DNA of 64,000 bases from Serratia marcescens (GCF_029846115.1 NZ_JARVZZ010000001.1:1178001-1242000), one strand, 5' to 3'; shown: positions 37,945 through 56,107, counted from the first letter of the stretch. Numbers and translations are program-made. Notes: generated by a model not told the origin, from the sequence alone.

Positions 37945-37996
37945 GAACCTATCTCATCAGCGATTTTGCAGTCATAATCATTGGTGAGATGGGCTC
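37945..37996. repeat. 52-bp imperfect inverted-repeat element (IS-remnant-like)
   Basis: The ends GAACCTATCTCATCAGCG (37945-37962) and the complement of 37979-37996 (GAGCCCATCTCACCAATG) match at 13 of 18 bases. The trinucleotides outside are CTA and TTA. This may be a tiny non-autonomous element or IS remnant, or just a processing hairpin between tufB and secE. Confidence 0.35.
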
Positions 37997-38006
37997 TTAA
38001 ACCGTA

Positions 38007-38034
38007 TTGACTGAAATACGTCATAGCGTAAAAC
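38007..38034 (+). promoter_or_regulatory. Candidate secE-nusG promoter
   Basis: TTGACT (38007-38012), 16-bp spacer, TAAAAC (38029-38034), about 100 bp before secE. Confidence 0.5.
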
Positions 38035-38132
38035 ACCGGGATATCGCTAACGCGGTATCCGATCGGTTTGGTTTGCCTCGCATTGCGAGGCAAAGTTGTT
38101 TGTTCTGAATCATCATTGTGACAGGTTGGTTT

Positions 38133-38516
38133 ATGAGTGCGAATACCGAGGCTCAAGGGAGCGGACGCGGCCTGGAAGCGGCAAAGTGGCTGATCGTCGC
38201 CGTTCTGTTGGTTGTGGCTATTGTCGGTAACTATTACTACCGTGATTTAAGCCTGCCATTGCGCGCGCTGGCAGTTGTGCTGATCATCGCCGTTGCAGGT
38301 GCAGTGGCTCTGATGACCACCAAAGGCAAAGCCACCGTTGCGTTTGCCCGCGAAGCGCGTACCGAAGTACGTAAAGTGATTTGGCCAACTCGTCAAGAAA
38401 CGCTACACACCACGTTGATCGTTGCCGCGGTAACCGCCGTGATGTCACTGATTCTGTGGGGGCTGGATGGTATTCTGGTCCGTCTGGTGTCGTTTATTAC
38501 TGGCCTGAGGTTCTAA
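38133..38516 (+). CDS. secE: Preprotein translocase subunit SecE
   Basis: 127 residues from the ATG at 38133, as in E. coli; an upstream ATG at 38118 lacks support. Three membrane helices (about 19-36, 42-61 and 93-117), of which the last plus the amphipathic [18 protein letters not shown] segment are the conserved functional part. SecE clamps SecY in the inner-membrane translocon. nusG follows after one base. Confidence 0.98.
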   Translation: MSANTEAQGSGRGLEAAKWLIVAVLLVVAIVGNYYYRDLSLPLRALAVVLIIAVAGAVALMTTKGKATVAFAREARTEVRKVIWPTRQETLHTTLIVAAVTAVMSLILWGLDGILVRLVSFITGLRF

Positions 38517-38517
38517 A

Positions 38518-39063
38518 ATGTCTGAAGCTCCAAAAAAACGTTGGTACGTCGTTCAGGCGTTTTCCGGTTTTGAAGGTCGCGTAGCACAATCGCTGCGTGA
38601 ACACATCAAACTGCACGATATGGAAGAGCTGTTCGGCGAAGTGATGGTGCCTACGGAGGAAGTGGTTGAAATCCGTGGCGGCCAGCGTCGCAAGAGCGAA
38701 CGCAAGTTCTTCCCTGGCTATGTGCTGGTGCAGATGGTGATGAATGACGCCAGCTGGCACCTGGTGCGCAGCGTACCGCGCGTCATGGGGTTCATCGGTG
38801 GTACGTCTGACCGTCCAGCGCCGATCAGCGATAAAGAAGTTGATGCGATCATGAACCGCCTGCAGCAGGTCGGTGATAAGCCGCGTCCGAAAACGCTGTT
38901 CGAACCGGGCGAACTGGTGCGCGTCAACGACGGCCCGTTTGCCGATTTCAACGGCGTGGTCGAAGAAGTCGACTACGAGAAGAGCCGCCTGAAAGTTTCC
39001 GTTTCCATCTTTGGCCGTGCAACGCCGGTGGAACTGGACTTCAGCCAGGTTGAGAAAGGCTGA
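38518..39063 (+). CDS. nusG: Transcription termination/antitermination protein NusG
   Basis: 181 residues. N-terminal NGN domain binds RNA polymerase; the C-terminal KOW domain (about 130-181, [17 protein letters not shown]) binds Rho or ribosomal protein S10. It couples transcription to translation and supports Rho termination and rrn antitermination. It is cotranscribed with secE and followed by a long hairpin. Confidence 0.98.
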   Translation: MSEAPKKRWYVVQAFSGFEGRVAQSLREHIKLHDMEELFGEVMVPTEEVVEIRGGQRRKSERKFFPGYVLVQMVMNDASWHLVRSVPRVMGFIGGTSDRPAPISDKEVDAIMNRLQQVGDKPRPKTLFEPGELVRVNDGPFADFNGVVEEVDYEKSRLKVSVSIFGRATPVELDFSQVEKG

Positions 39064-39096
39064 TCGAATAATCAGCAACGAGTGGCCCGTTGCCGC

Positions 39097-39125
39097 TTGT
39101 CAAAGGCGCGAAATTGAACTACAAT
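39097..39125 (+). promoter_or_regulatory. rplKA promoter (P-L11)
   Basis: TTGTCA (39097-39102), 17-bp spacer, TACAAT (39120-39125), 104 bp before the rplK ATG. The promoter overlaps the nusG terminator hairpin almost completely. Confidence 0.85.
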
Positions 39126-39143
39126 TTCGCGCCTTTTGTTTTT
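39102..39143 (+). terminator. Terminator of secE-nusG
   Basis: AAAGGCGCGAAATTG (39102-39116) pairs with CAATTTCGCGCCTTT (39122-39136), followed by TGTTTTT. A 15-bp perfect stem. Confidence 0.85.
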
Positions 39144-39228
39144 AGATGCCTTGCCTGACGCATGTTGGGCGAGGTGAAACACGGGGAGCCTCTTGCGAGG
39201 CGATACTACCCAAACCGAGGAAATTTAA

Positions 39229-40365
<1,137 letters not shown>

Positions 40366-40385
40366 TCGCATTTGCGATTATCGCT

Positions 40386-40414
40386 TTGACTTGGGGCCAA
40401 GATTTGTCTAGAAT
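40386..40414 (+). promoter_or_regulatory. rplJL promoter (P-L10)
   Basis: TTGACT (40386-40391), 17-bp spacer, TAGAAT (40409-40414). Near-consensus promoter just after rplA. Confidence 0.88.
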
Positions 40415-40703
40415 CTTATGCCCCAAGGTTTTGCTATTGGCTATGCCGTAGGCAAAACAAAGATTTTTCGGTTGGAGCCTGGCCTATCCAGGCCTCCGTC
40501 CAAGACCGCAGGTGTATCGCAAGATACTTAATCCTTCCTGCGTAGACGGTGACAGAGCCTAAGAAAATTTTTCTTTTTTATAAAAGAATGTCTTTGCTGG
40601 ATTCTGCTCACCGTGTTAAGCCGCTCAGCGTGGCGTGTGACAAAGCGCTGAGTGAAGTGAGTTCCGGGGAATTTTCCCCGGCTAATCCAGGAGCAAAAAG
40701 CTA
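40415..40703 (+). promoter_or_regulatory. rplJ leader (L10-L7/L12 autoregulatory region)
   Basis: About 290 nt of untranslated leader before rplJ. It has several hairpins, for example GGAGCCTGG with CCAGGCCTCC (about 40473-40500). In E. coli the L10-L12 complex binds the equivalent leader to repress translation. No gene is seen in it. Confidence 0.65.
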
Positions 40704-41201
40704 ATGGCATTAAATCTTCAAGACAAACAAGCGATTGTTGCTGAAGTCAGCGAAGTAGCCAAAGGCGCGCTGTCTGCGGTTGTTGCGGATTCCCGCGGCG
40801 TTACCGTAGATAAAATGACTGAACTGCGTAAAGCAGGTCGTGAAGCTGGCGTTTACATGCGTGTTGTTCGCAACACCCTGATGCGTCGCGTAGTTGAAGG
40901 CACTCCATTCGAATGCCTGAAAGACACGTTTGTCGGTCCTACCTTGATTGCATTCTCTCACGAACACCCGGGCGCTGCTGCTCGTCTGTTCAAAGAGTTC
41001 GCGAAAGCGAATGCAAAATTCGAGGTTAAAGCTGCGGCCTTTGAAGGTGAGCTGATCCCTGCGGCGCAAATCGACCGCCTGGCGACGCTGCCAACTTACG
41101 ATGAAGCAATCGCACGCCTGATGGCAACCATGAAAGAAGCCGCTGCCGGCAAACTGGTTCGCACTCTGGCTGCAGTACGCGATCAGAAAGAAGCGGCGTA
41201 A
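40704..41201 (+). CDS. rplJ: 50S ribosomal protein L10
   Basis: 165 residues. L10 anchors L7/L12 dimers to the ribosome stalk and, with L12, represses its own mRNA. Start ATG at 40704 after AGGAGC. rplL follows 63 bp later. Confidence 0.98.
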   Translation: MALNLQDKQAIVAEVSEVAKGALSAVVADSRGVTVDKMTELRKAGREAGVYMRVVRNTLMRRVVEGTPFECLKDTFVGPTLIAFSHEHPGAAARLFKEFAKANAKFEVKAAAFEGELIPAAQIDRLATLPTYDEAIARLMATMKEAAAGKLVRTLAAVRDQKEAA

Positions 41202-41246
41202 GCCACTCTTTCTTAGCCTTTGCTAACGTATTTAAACTATTTCTGA

Positions 41247-41630
<384 letters not shown>

Positions 41631-41669
41631 GCCAACCTTTCCGGTTGCAGCCTAGTCTTTTAGGCTGAT

Positions 41670-41700
41670 GGCTGGTGACTTTTTAGTCACCAGCCTTTTT
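41670..41700 (+). terminator. Attenuator between rplL and rpoB
   Basis: GGCTGGTGACT (41670-41680), TTTT loop, AGTCACCAGCC (41685-41695), TTTTT. It is nearly identical to the partial terminator of E. coli, which lets only part of the transcripts reach rpoBC. Confidence 0.92.
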
Positions 41701-41962
41701 GCGCTGTAGGGCGCCAGTAGCGTTTCACACTGTTTGGCTGCTGGTTTCGCCTCCCAATGTTTGTTTCTGTTGACGACTTAATATACCGCGGTCTTTGCAC
41801 TACCAGGAGTTCTGGGGGAAGACGCGATGAAATGGTTTAAGCGTGATAGCAAGAGACATTGCGGAAAGTGTTCCCGCTTTCCGGTCGACAAAACGGTGTT
41901 GCATGAACTGTCCCTAATCGGACGGACAGATTGGGTCACTGATCAGCGAGCTGAGGAACCCT

Positions 41963-45991
<4,029 letters not shown>

Positions 45992-46003
45992 TCGTCATTC
46001 CGG

Positions 46004-46032
46004 CTCAGGCTCCCCGCCTAAGGGAGCCTGAG
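46004..46032. repeat. Perfect hairpin in the rpoB-rpoC spacer
   Basis: CTCAGGCTCCC (46004-46014), seven-base loop, GGGAGCCTGAG (46022-46032). No T-tract follows. A second stem, GGGTACC (46053-46059) with GGTACCC (46073-46079), comes shortly after. Likely mRNA processing or stability elements rather than terminators, as rpoC must be cotranscribed. Confidence 0.6.
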
Positions 46033-46109
46033 GGTGGTTGTTCAGGTCACACGGGTACCTACTGCGGTTGTGGGTACCCAACAGGTTTAACTCCGACAGG
46101 AGCCAATCC

Positions 46110-50333
<4,224 letters not shown>

Positions 50334-50349
50334 TCGTCATCCGCGCCGC

Positions 50350-50369
50350 GGGCCCGGCATGCCGGGCCC
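50350..50369. repeat. 20-bp perfect palindrome after rpoC
   Basis: GGGCCCGGCA followed by its own complement TGCCGGGCCC. It sits between the rpoC stop and the terminator; no T-tract. Confidence 0.6.
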
Positions 50370-50380
50370 ATCGCCAGATA

Positions 50381-50408
50381 AACCGCCCCCTCGGGGGCGG
50401 TTTTTTTT
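50381..50408 (+). terminator. Terminator of the rpoBC operon
   Basis: AACCGCCCCC (50381-50390), TC, GGGGGCGGTT with a run of eight T's (50401-50408). Confidence 0.95.
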
Positions 50409-50500
50409 CGCCTCATGCCGGGGAAGAGCAAACTTTGCTACTATGGTTACAGCAGAAATTGACCGGCGCTTTTTACCTGATAACCAAGGACAGTGCGAAC

Positions 50501-50947
50501 ATGGACAGCCTCATTACCTTCGAGAAACTGACGGCGCAACACCTGCCTTACCTGTATGAGATCCGCTTTTCCGTTGAAGAAAACCTGCTGCACCCGCATC
50601 AGATCCAGTATCTGCAGCGCAAACAGGCGCTGGAGGATATCGACCAGGGCGGCGGCTGGATCTGCAAGCATGGCGACGACTATGCCGGCGTTGGTTTCGG
50701 GTTATTCATCCCTGAACCGCTGATCGGCGGCCTGTTCGTGAAGCCGGAATACCAGTCGAAGGGGATCGGCTCCGCCTTGCTGGCACGGGTCACTACCTGG
50801 ATGTTTGAGCACGGCGCCGAAGCGATCCACTTAACCACCGATCCCGGCTCCAAAGCCGAAGGCTTTTATCAACATCATGGCTGGGTCGTGGTCGGGCAGG
50901 ATGAGTTTGGCCAGGCCGAACTGGTGAAACGCAAAGAGGGTGAATAA
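50501..50947 (+). CDS. GNAT family N-acetyltransferase (sensory cassette)
   Basis: 148 residues from the ATG at 50501, behind AAGGA. Acetyl-CoA loop EYQSKGIGSALLARVTTWM (motif A) after the strand IGGLFVKP, and GFYQHHGW as motif B. Substrate unknown. The stop overlaps the next start (TAATG), so it is cotranscribed with the downstream SUOX-fold protein and kinase. The frame continues upstream to 50435 but has no ribosome site there. Confidence 0.82.
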   Translation: MDSLITFEKLTAQHLPYLYEIRFSVEENLLHPHQIQYLQRKQALEDIDQGGGWICKHGDDYAGVGFGLFIPEPLIGGLFVKPEYQSKGIGSALLARVTTWMFEHGAEAIHLTTDPGSKAEGFYQHHGWVVVGQDEFGQAELVKRKEGE

Positions 50948-51411
50948 TGACAATCAAAGGATTGATGACGTTCCTGCTGCTTTCGCTGTTCAGCGCGCCG
51001 CTGTATGCGGCCGTTGACTATTTTTACCTCAAACCGCTCGACGGCGAGAAGATCAAGATAACTCGGCAGATGCTGGAAGCGATGCCGCGGCATACGATTA
51101 AAACCTCGACCAATTTCACCCCGGAAGATACGTTCACCGGCGTTGAGTTTGCGGAGCTGGTGAAAGCCTATCACCTGAAAGGCCAGTCGGTGCGCGCCTT
51201 CGCCTGGGATGATTACTCCTATTCGATGCCGATCGATGAGATGATTAAATACCGCGTGATCGTCGCCTACCAGCGCGGCGGTAAGCCGATCGACGTTGGG
51301 GAACTGGGGCCGTTCGCCATTATTTATCCGCGCGATGGCTACGCCGAGCTGAATAACCTGGATGTGAATGCGAAAACCGTCTGGCAAGTTAAACGGTTGG
51401 ATCTGAAATAA
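50947..51411 (+). CDS. Periplasmic sulfite-oxidase-fold (molybdopterin-binding-like) protein
   Basis: 154 residues. A signal peptide is clear (MTIKGLMTFLLLSLFSAPLYA, cleavage after residue 21, AXA-like). The mature part resembles the oxidoreductase molybdopterin-binding (SUOX) domain: TFTGVEFAELV, WDDYSYSMPIDE, LGPFAIIYPRD. The whole protein has no cysteine, so the residue that ligates molybdenum in sulfite oxidases is missing. It is therefore probably a non-catalytic ligand- or partner-binding protein. It is translationally coupled to the GNAT gene and ends one base before the histidine kinase, whose periplasmic loop may be its partner. Confidence 0.7.
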   Translation: MTIKGLMTFLLLSLFSAPLYAAVDYFYLKPLDGEKIKITRQMLEAMPRHTIKTSTNFTPEDTFTGVEFAELVKAYHLKGQSVRAFAWDDYSYSMPIDEMIKYRVIVAYQRGGKPIDVGELGPFAIIYPRDGYAELNNLDVNAKTVWQVKRLDLK

Positions 51412-51412
51412 G

Positions 51413-52687
51413 ATGAGCAAAAAACTGATCGGTACTCTTATCGCGTTGGTTGCCATCTTTTCCTTATTGATTTTGTTGATTGCTATTAACTTCGGCGGCG
51501 TAAAAGAACGCTATAAGCAGATCGAGCCCAATCTGGACAACTACTCGGTGGCCGAGATCCTCTTTCTGGCGTTTGAAAGGACCAAAACCGCGCTGCTGCT
51601 CAGTAAAAACAACGACTACGACGCCTTCCAGATCAAAAAGAAAATCTTCTACTCGAAGATTCAGATCCTGGAGAGCCGTTCGACCTTCAGCGACTCTTTT
51701 TATTACGACGACGAGTTCATCAAGAATGTCGCGCTGCTGAAGCAGCAGTACCGCACGTTGGATGAGCTCTCCGCCGGCTTGCTGGTGGGGCAGAGAAACA
51801 AGGCGGACATTCTCTCTTATATGGATGATATTGAGGGCACGCTGGTCGATATCCAGGAAATTATTTATCGGATACAGATTAAAAACTTTACCGAAGTGAA
51901 AGGCATCATCCAGGACAACTCGAGTAAAGCCGAGATGTTCGCCCTCTTTTCGCTGATTTTGGTATTCCTGATGATGTTCCTGGTGCTGAGAAATGCCTTC
52001 TCGTTGAAAGAGATCATCAAGAACAAGAACATCTTTATCTCTTCCATCTACCACGAGATCGCCGGTTCGACCCAGGCCATCGTCATTGCCGCGGATATCA
52101 TGGAGCACGAGCTGGCGCAGGAAGAGTTGAAAAAAGAAGCCCGCCTGGTCTCCTATCACGGTAATAAGATCGCCGAACAAACGCGCGAGGTGATGGATTA
52201 TTCACGGCTTGAGATGGGGGAAGTCAAAATCAATATTTCCACCTTCCGGCTGAATGAGGTGGTGGACGATGCCGTAACCGGTATCGGCGCCGGGCGCGGC
52301 AATCGCCTCATGATTCACCGTTCGTCTTATGCCGGCCTGATTGGTTCTGATAAATACAAGCTCTACCGAATATTGGCCAACCTGCTCAGCAACGCGGACA
52401 AATTTACCCACCACGGCGCGATCGCCCTCAATGTGAAGGTGTGTCACGGTAATCTGTATTTGCGGGTAAAAGACACCGGCATCGGGTTTAACGTCGATAA
52501 CCTGGATCGGTTATATAAGGCGTTCAATCAGGGGGTGGAAAGGGAAACGCGGCAGGGGTTGGGGCTGGGGCTGACCATTATCAAAAATTACGTCACGACG
52601 ATGAAAGGCACCATTAGAGCCAAATCCGTCGAAGGGGTGGGCTCATCGTTCTTGGTCCGCATCCCGGTCAAACTAATTAAAGAATAG
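51413..52687 (+). CDS. Sensor histidine kinase
   Basis: 424 residues. Membrane helices at about 5-28 and 174-196 enclose a periplasmic, mostly helical sensor loop of about 145 residues. The phosphoacceptor is His214 in SSIYHEIAG; the N box LLSNADKF (Asn327), G1 DTGIGF (Asp354) and G2 GLGLGL (382-387) follow. It has no receiver or HPt domain of its own. The likely partner is the convergent response regulator, whose 3' end overlaps this gene by 15 bp. Signal unknown; the preceding periplasmic SUOX-fold protein is the obvious candidate for signal input. Confidence 0.92.
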   Translation: MSKKLIGTLIALVAIFSLLILLIAINFGGVKERYKQIEPNLDNYSVAEILFLAFERTKTALLLSKNNDYDAFQIKKKIFYSKIQILESRSTFSDSFYYDDEFIKNVALLKQQYRTLDELSAGLLVGQRNKADILSYMDDIEGTLVDIQEIIYRIQIKNFTEVKGIIQDNSSKAEMFALFSLILVFLMMFLVLRNAFSLKEIIKNKNIFISSIYHEIAGSTQAIVIAADIMEHELAQEELKKEARLVSYHGNKIAEQTREVMDYSRLEMGEVKINISTFRLNEVVDDAVTGIGAGRGNRLMIHRSSYAGLIGSDKYKLYRILANLLSNADKFTHHGAIALNVKVCHGNLYLRVKDTGIGFNVDNLDRLYKAFNQGVERETRQGLGLGLTIIKNYVTTMKGTIRAKSVEGVGSSFLVRIPVKLIKE

Positions 52688-53452
52688 GTTCGACAGCAGC
52701 AGCGAAGAGATAATCAGCGGCTTGGTCGGTTTTTCCACCAGATGCACGTCATAGTGCAAGATCATATCGCCGATGTTTTTCTCGTAGTGATTCAGCTGGC
52801 CGGTCAGAATGATGATGCGGGCGTGCGGATCGAGGGCGTCTTTAATTTTCTTCACGACGCGTTCGGAGGTCTCGCCGAAGTCCAACAGCCAGTCCAGAAT
52901 AAACGCCTCAAAGGACTGCTGTTCCAGCGCGGCCAGCATGGCGTCCGCCGTCTGAAAGGTCTCAGTCTCGATGCCGTATCGGCTGGCGATCTTCTTCAAC
53001 AGTTCGAGAATATCGCCGTCATTATCCAGGATCGCGATACGCGGGGCCGGCAGAAAGTCAATCTTGTTGACTTTGTACAGCGGAGCCTCGGCGGCATGTT
53101 CCCGATTGGTGTTGATGATGAAAAGATCGTCTTTTTTGTAGGCGTAGGTTTCGTCGTTGTCCGCTTGCGTGACTGGGCACTCGTCGACTTCAATGCTGCA
53201 GCGCTTGTGAATGCTGTTCATGATAAAGACGCCGTTATGCGTCCTTTGGCCGGCGAAGGGCTCGTTGAAGTACTGGAAAACCTTTTTGACTTCATCGAGG
53301 GTGATGCCCCTTTTGCCATCCAGTTTCTGTTTGGCGCTGTTGTACTGAAGGTTCAGTATGTTGGCCATCGTGGAGGCATGTTTTCTGTCGCCAACTCCTT
53401 TCAGAGTGAGCAACGCGCTGATTGCATCGATGTAATTTGGCGTTTTCTTCAT
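52673..53452 (-). CDS. Response regulator with N-terminal BetR-type helix-turn-helix
   Basis: 259 residues. The N-terminal 70 (KHASTMANILNLQYNSAKQKLDGKRGITLDEVKKVF) look like the BetR/phage-repressor-like helix-turn-helix. The C-terminal 120 are a receiver: acidic pocket in ILDNDGD (Asp143, Asp145), phosphoacceptor Asp187 in FILDWLL, Thr217 in ILTGQ and Lys241 in VEKPT. The DNA-binding domain precedes the receiver, the reverse of the usual order. The kinase-regulator pair is tail-to-tail with a 15-bp overlap. I infer that it is the output of the neighbouring kinase. Confidence 0.85.
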   Translation of the reverse strand: MKKTPNYIDAISALLTLKGVGDRKHASTMANILNLQYNSAKQKLDGKRGITLDEVKKVFQYFNEPFAGQRTHNGVFIMNSIHKRCSIEVDECPVTQADNDETYAYKKDDLFIINTNREHAAEAPLYKVNKIDFLPAPRIAILDNDGDILELLKKIASRYGIETETFQTADAMLAALEQQSFEAFILDWLLDFGETSERVVKKIKDALDPHARIIILTGQLNHYEKNIGDMILHYDVHLVEKPTKPLIISSLLLSNLFFN

Positions 53453-54193
53453 GACAACCTTGGCTTTTTTTGATGTTGACCGCGAGCGCTGAAAAACCTG
53501 CGCGAGGACCCGTGCTGGATTATAGATGATGCCCCGGCGGTTGCGGCGATATCAGTTTGATTTTCCTTGGCAAACTCATAACACACTCGATATCAAATAA
53601 AAAAACACTCAAAAGACATTCACATTTAATCGTTTGTATGGTTAATTAGCGCACATACTGTGTGATTCGCGTCCTGGGGGGGTGCCAGTCTCACAAAATA
53701 AACCGCCTGCTCTTGTCCGTAAGCAGGGAGCAGGCGGCAAAAAAGCTCTGCAGCCAACACCAGGGCCATTGGCAGTACCGGGGATGACCATTCGAACCTC
53801 TCTTCGTCGCTGTATCTTCTTTTTCCCCGTTCCTCACTTTTCTGCCGTAACAGCGCCCTATGAATATCACTCCTGCGTGAATACCGAACGCAACTAGACC
53901 ATCTTTCTGACTGCCCATTAGCCGACAAGACAACCTGCCCGTACGCTTTTACAAGCCGTGATACGCGACATGCGCGTTGCCGCGGACGAGGGCCCGGCGT
54001 CGCGCAAGAGAATCTCCGACGCGATCCGGGATGGGATAAGGCGGGGCCATCGAGAGGGAGACGGCCCCGGCCGGCACCGGGTTTGGTGGCCGGCAAGGCC
54101 ACTATAGCCGGAGAGCTTGCCGGCGCCAGCGCCACCGTTCGGCATTGCGCGGCCGTTCCAGCGTTTTCTTCACGCGGCGGTAAACGTTGCCGT
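53453..54193. other. Gap between the response regulator and thiH
   Basis: 741 bp with no convincing gene. Frames on both strands reach 70-80 codons but lack ribosome sites and family features. The left end must carry the response-regulator promoter. An inverted repeat CCGCCTGCTC (53703-53712)/GAGCAGGCGG (53728-53737), followed on the minus strand by TTTATTTTG, looks like a minus-strand terminator. GTGGCC/GGCCAC occurs at 54086-54102. Several GC-rich repeats suggest decayed sequence. Confidence 0.55.
53696..53737 (-). terminator. Candidate minus-strand terminator downstream of thiH
   Basis: CCGCCTGCTC and GAGCAGGCGG pair around a 15-base loop, with TTTATTTTG after the stem on the minus strand. 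It is 450 nt past thiH, so it would end thi read-through or an unseen transcript. Confidence 0.5.
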
Positions 54194-55327
54194 TTATTGC
54201 GCGCTGCGTCCCAGATAATCGTCCCAGTCTTTCCACACCGGCTGCAGCCCGGCATTGCTGATGGCCTCGGCGACCTGCTGCGGCGTGCGGCCGTCGTGCG
54301 GCTCGAACTGTTCCAATTCCGGCGGTACGTCGTCGGCATAGCCGCCGGGCTGCGTCTTGGATCCGGCGCTGACGCTGTTGATCGCCACCGGGATCATGTG
54401 ATCGCGGAAGTACGGCGACTCACGCGTAGACAGCGACAGCTCAACGTCCGGCGCGAACAGCCGGAAGGCGCAGATCAGCTGCACCAGCTGGGGCTCGCTC
54501 ATGATCGACGCCGGTTCAATACCGCCGGCGCAGGGGCGCAGACGCGGGAACGAGATCGAGTAGCGGCTCTGCCAGTAGGTTTGCTGCAGGTAGAACAGAT
54601 GTTCCGCCAGCAGGTAACAGTCGGTGCGCCAGCTGTTGGACAGGCCGATCAACGCGCCGAGGCCGATCTTGTCGATTCCGGCGCGCCCCAGGCGATCCGG
54701 CGTGGCCAGGCGCCAATGGAAATCCTGCTTCTGGCCGCGCAGATGGTGCTGCAGATAGGTGGCCGGATGGTAGGTTTCCTGATACACCAGCACGCCGTCC
54801 AGGCCCAGCGTTTTCAGTTCGGCGTACTCGTCCTGCGCGAGCGGCTGCACTTCCATCATCAGCGAGCTGAAGTGGCGGCGGATCGCCGGAATGTGCTGAC
54901 GGAAATAGTCCATGCCGACCTTGGTCTGATGCTCGCCGGTGACCAGCAACAGGTGTTCGAACCCCAGCGCCTTGATGGCTTCGCACTCGCGTGCGATCTC
55001 CGCCGCATCGAGCGTTTTACGCTTGATGCGGTTGCTCATTGAAAAGCCGCAGTAGGTGCAGTCGTTGGCGCACAGGTTAGAGAGGTACAGCGGCACATAG
55101 AAGCTGACGACGTTGCCGAAGCGCTGACGGGTCAGCTGCTGCGCGCGCTGCGCCAGCGGTTCCAGATACGGCGCGGCGGCGGGGGAGATCAGTGCCATAA
55201 AGTCGTCGCGCGTCAGCTTGTCGGCATTCAATGCGCGTTCCACGTCGCGTGCGGTTTTGCCGTTGATGCGCAGCGTAATATCGTCCCAATCCAGCTGTTG
55301 CCAGCGGCTACTGAAATCGTCGGCCAT
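54194..55327 (-). CDS. thiH: 2-iminoacetate synthase ThiH
   Basis: 377 residues from the ATG at 55327, the E. coli length. ThiH is a radical-SAM enzyme (CANDCTYCG, CX3CX2C cluster) that cleaves tyrosine to dehydroglycine and p-cresol for thiazole synthesis. The start overlaps the thiG stop by one base. It is the last gene of thiCEFSGH. Confidence 0.97.
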   Translation of the reverse strand: MADDFSSRWQQLDWDDITLRINGKTARDVERALNADKLTRDDFMALISPAAAPYLEPLAQRAQQLTRQRFGNVVSFYVPLYLSNLCANDCTYCGFSMSNRIKRKTLDAAEIARECEAIKALGFEHLLLVTGEHQTKVGMDYFRQHIPAIRRHFSSLMMEVQPLAQDEYAELKTLGLDGVLVYQETYHPATYLQHHLRGQKQDFHWRLATPDRLGRAGIDKIGLGALIGLSNSWRTDCYLLAEHLFYLQQTYWQSRYSISFPRLRPCAGGIEPASIMSEPQLVQLICAFRLFAPDVELSLSTRESPYFRDHMIPVAINSVSAGSKTQPGGYADDVPPELEQFEPHDGRTPQQVAEAISNAGLQPVWKDWDDYLGRSAQ

Positions 55328-56106
55328 CACTGTGCCTCCTCTGGCTGGCTGAGGAAGGCGGTCAGCGGGCTGGAGGCGGCCGCACTGCGCTGGCTTGAGC
55401 CTAATCCGGCGCTGCGCGCCAGCTCGCCGGCTTCCAGCGCCAGGCGAAACGCCCGTGCCATTCCTACCGGATCGCGCGCCACGGCGATGGCGGTATTCAC
55501 CAGCACCGCGTCGGCGCCCAGCTCCATCGCTTCCAGCGCGTGGCTCGGCGCGCCGATGCCGGCATCGACCACCACCGGCACCTTGGCCTGTTCGATGATG
55601 ATCTCGAGCAAGTCGCGGGTGCGCAGACCGCGGTTGGAGCCGATAGGGGCGCCGAGCGGCATCACCGCCGCACAGCCCACCTCTTCCAGCCGTTTGCACA
55701 GCACCGGATCGGCGCCGCAGTAGGGCAGCACCACAAAACCGTCTTTCACCAGCGTTTCCGCCGCCTTCAGCGTTTCTATCGGATCCGGCAGCAGGTATTT
55801 CACATCGGGATGGATCTCCAGCTTCACCCAGTGGGTGCCGAGCGCTTCGCGCGCCAGCCGGGCGGCGAACACCGCTTCGGCGGCGGTTTTGGCACCGGAG
55901 GTATTGGGCAACAGCCTGACGCCCAACTGCTGCAGCGGCGCCAAAATGGCGTCGTTGCCGCCGCGCAGATCGACGCGCTTCATGGCCATGGTCACCAGCT
56001 GTGAGCCGGAGGCCGCCAGCGCCTCCAACATCAGCGCCGGGGTGGCGAACTTGCCGGTGCCGGTGAACAGGCGCGAGGTAAAAGTGGTATCGGCGATTTT
56101 CAGCAT
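55327..56106 (-). CDS. thiG: Thiazole synthase ThiG
   Basis: 259 residues from the ATG at 56106. It forms the thiazole ring from deoxyxylulose 5-phosphate, dehydroglycine and ThiS thiocarboxylate. The Schiff-base lysine is in [11 protein letters not shown]; the phosphate-binding [11 protein letters not shown] and the [12 protein letters not shown] segment are present. The N-terminal frame to 56148 overlaps thiS and is rejected. Confidence 0.97.
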   Translation of the reverse strand: MLKIADTTFTSRLFTGTGKFATPALMLEALAASGSQLVTMAMKRVDLRGGNDAILAPLQQLGVRLLPNTSGAKTAAEAVFAARLAREALGTHWVKLEIHPDVKYLLPDPIETLKAAETLVKDGFVVLPYCGADPVLCKRLEEVGCAAVMPLGAPIGSNRGLRTRDLLEIIIEQAKVPVVVDAGIGAPSHALEAMELGADAVLVNTAIAVARDPVGMARAFRLALEAGELARSAGLGSSQRSAAASSPLTAFLSQPEEAQ

Positions 56107-56107
56107 G

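Noticed and set aside
53626..54339. 237-codon minus-strand frame ending the thi region
   Set aside because: It runs out of frame into the 3' end of thiH, is Arg/Ser/Pro-rich and has no recognisable domain.
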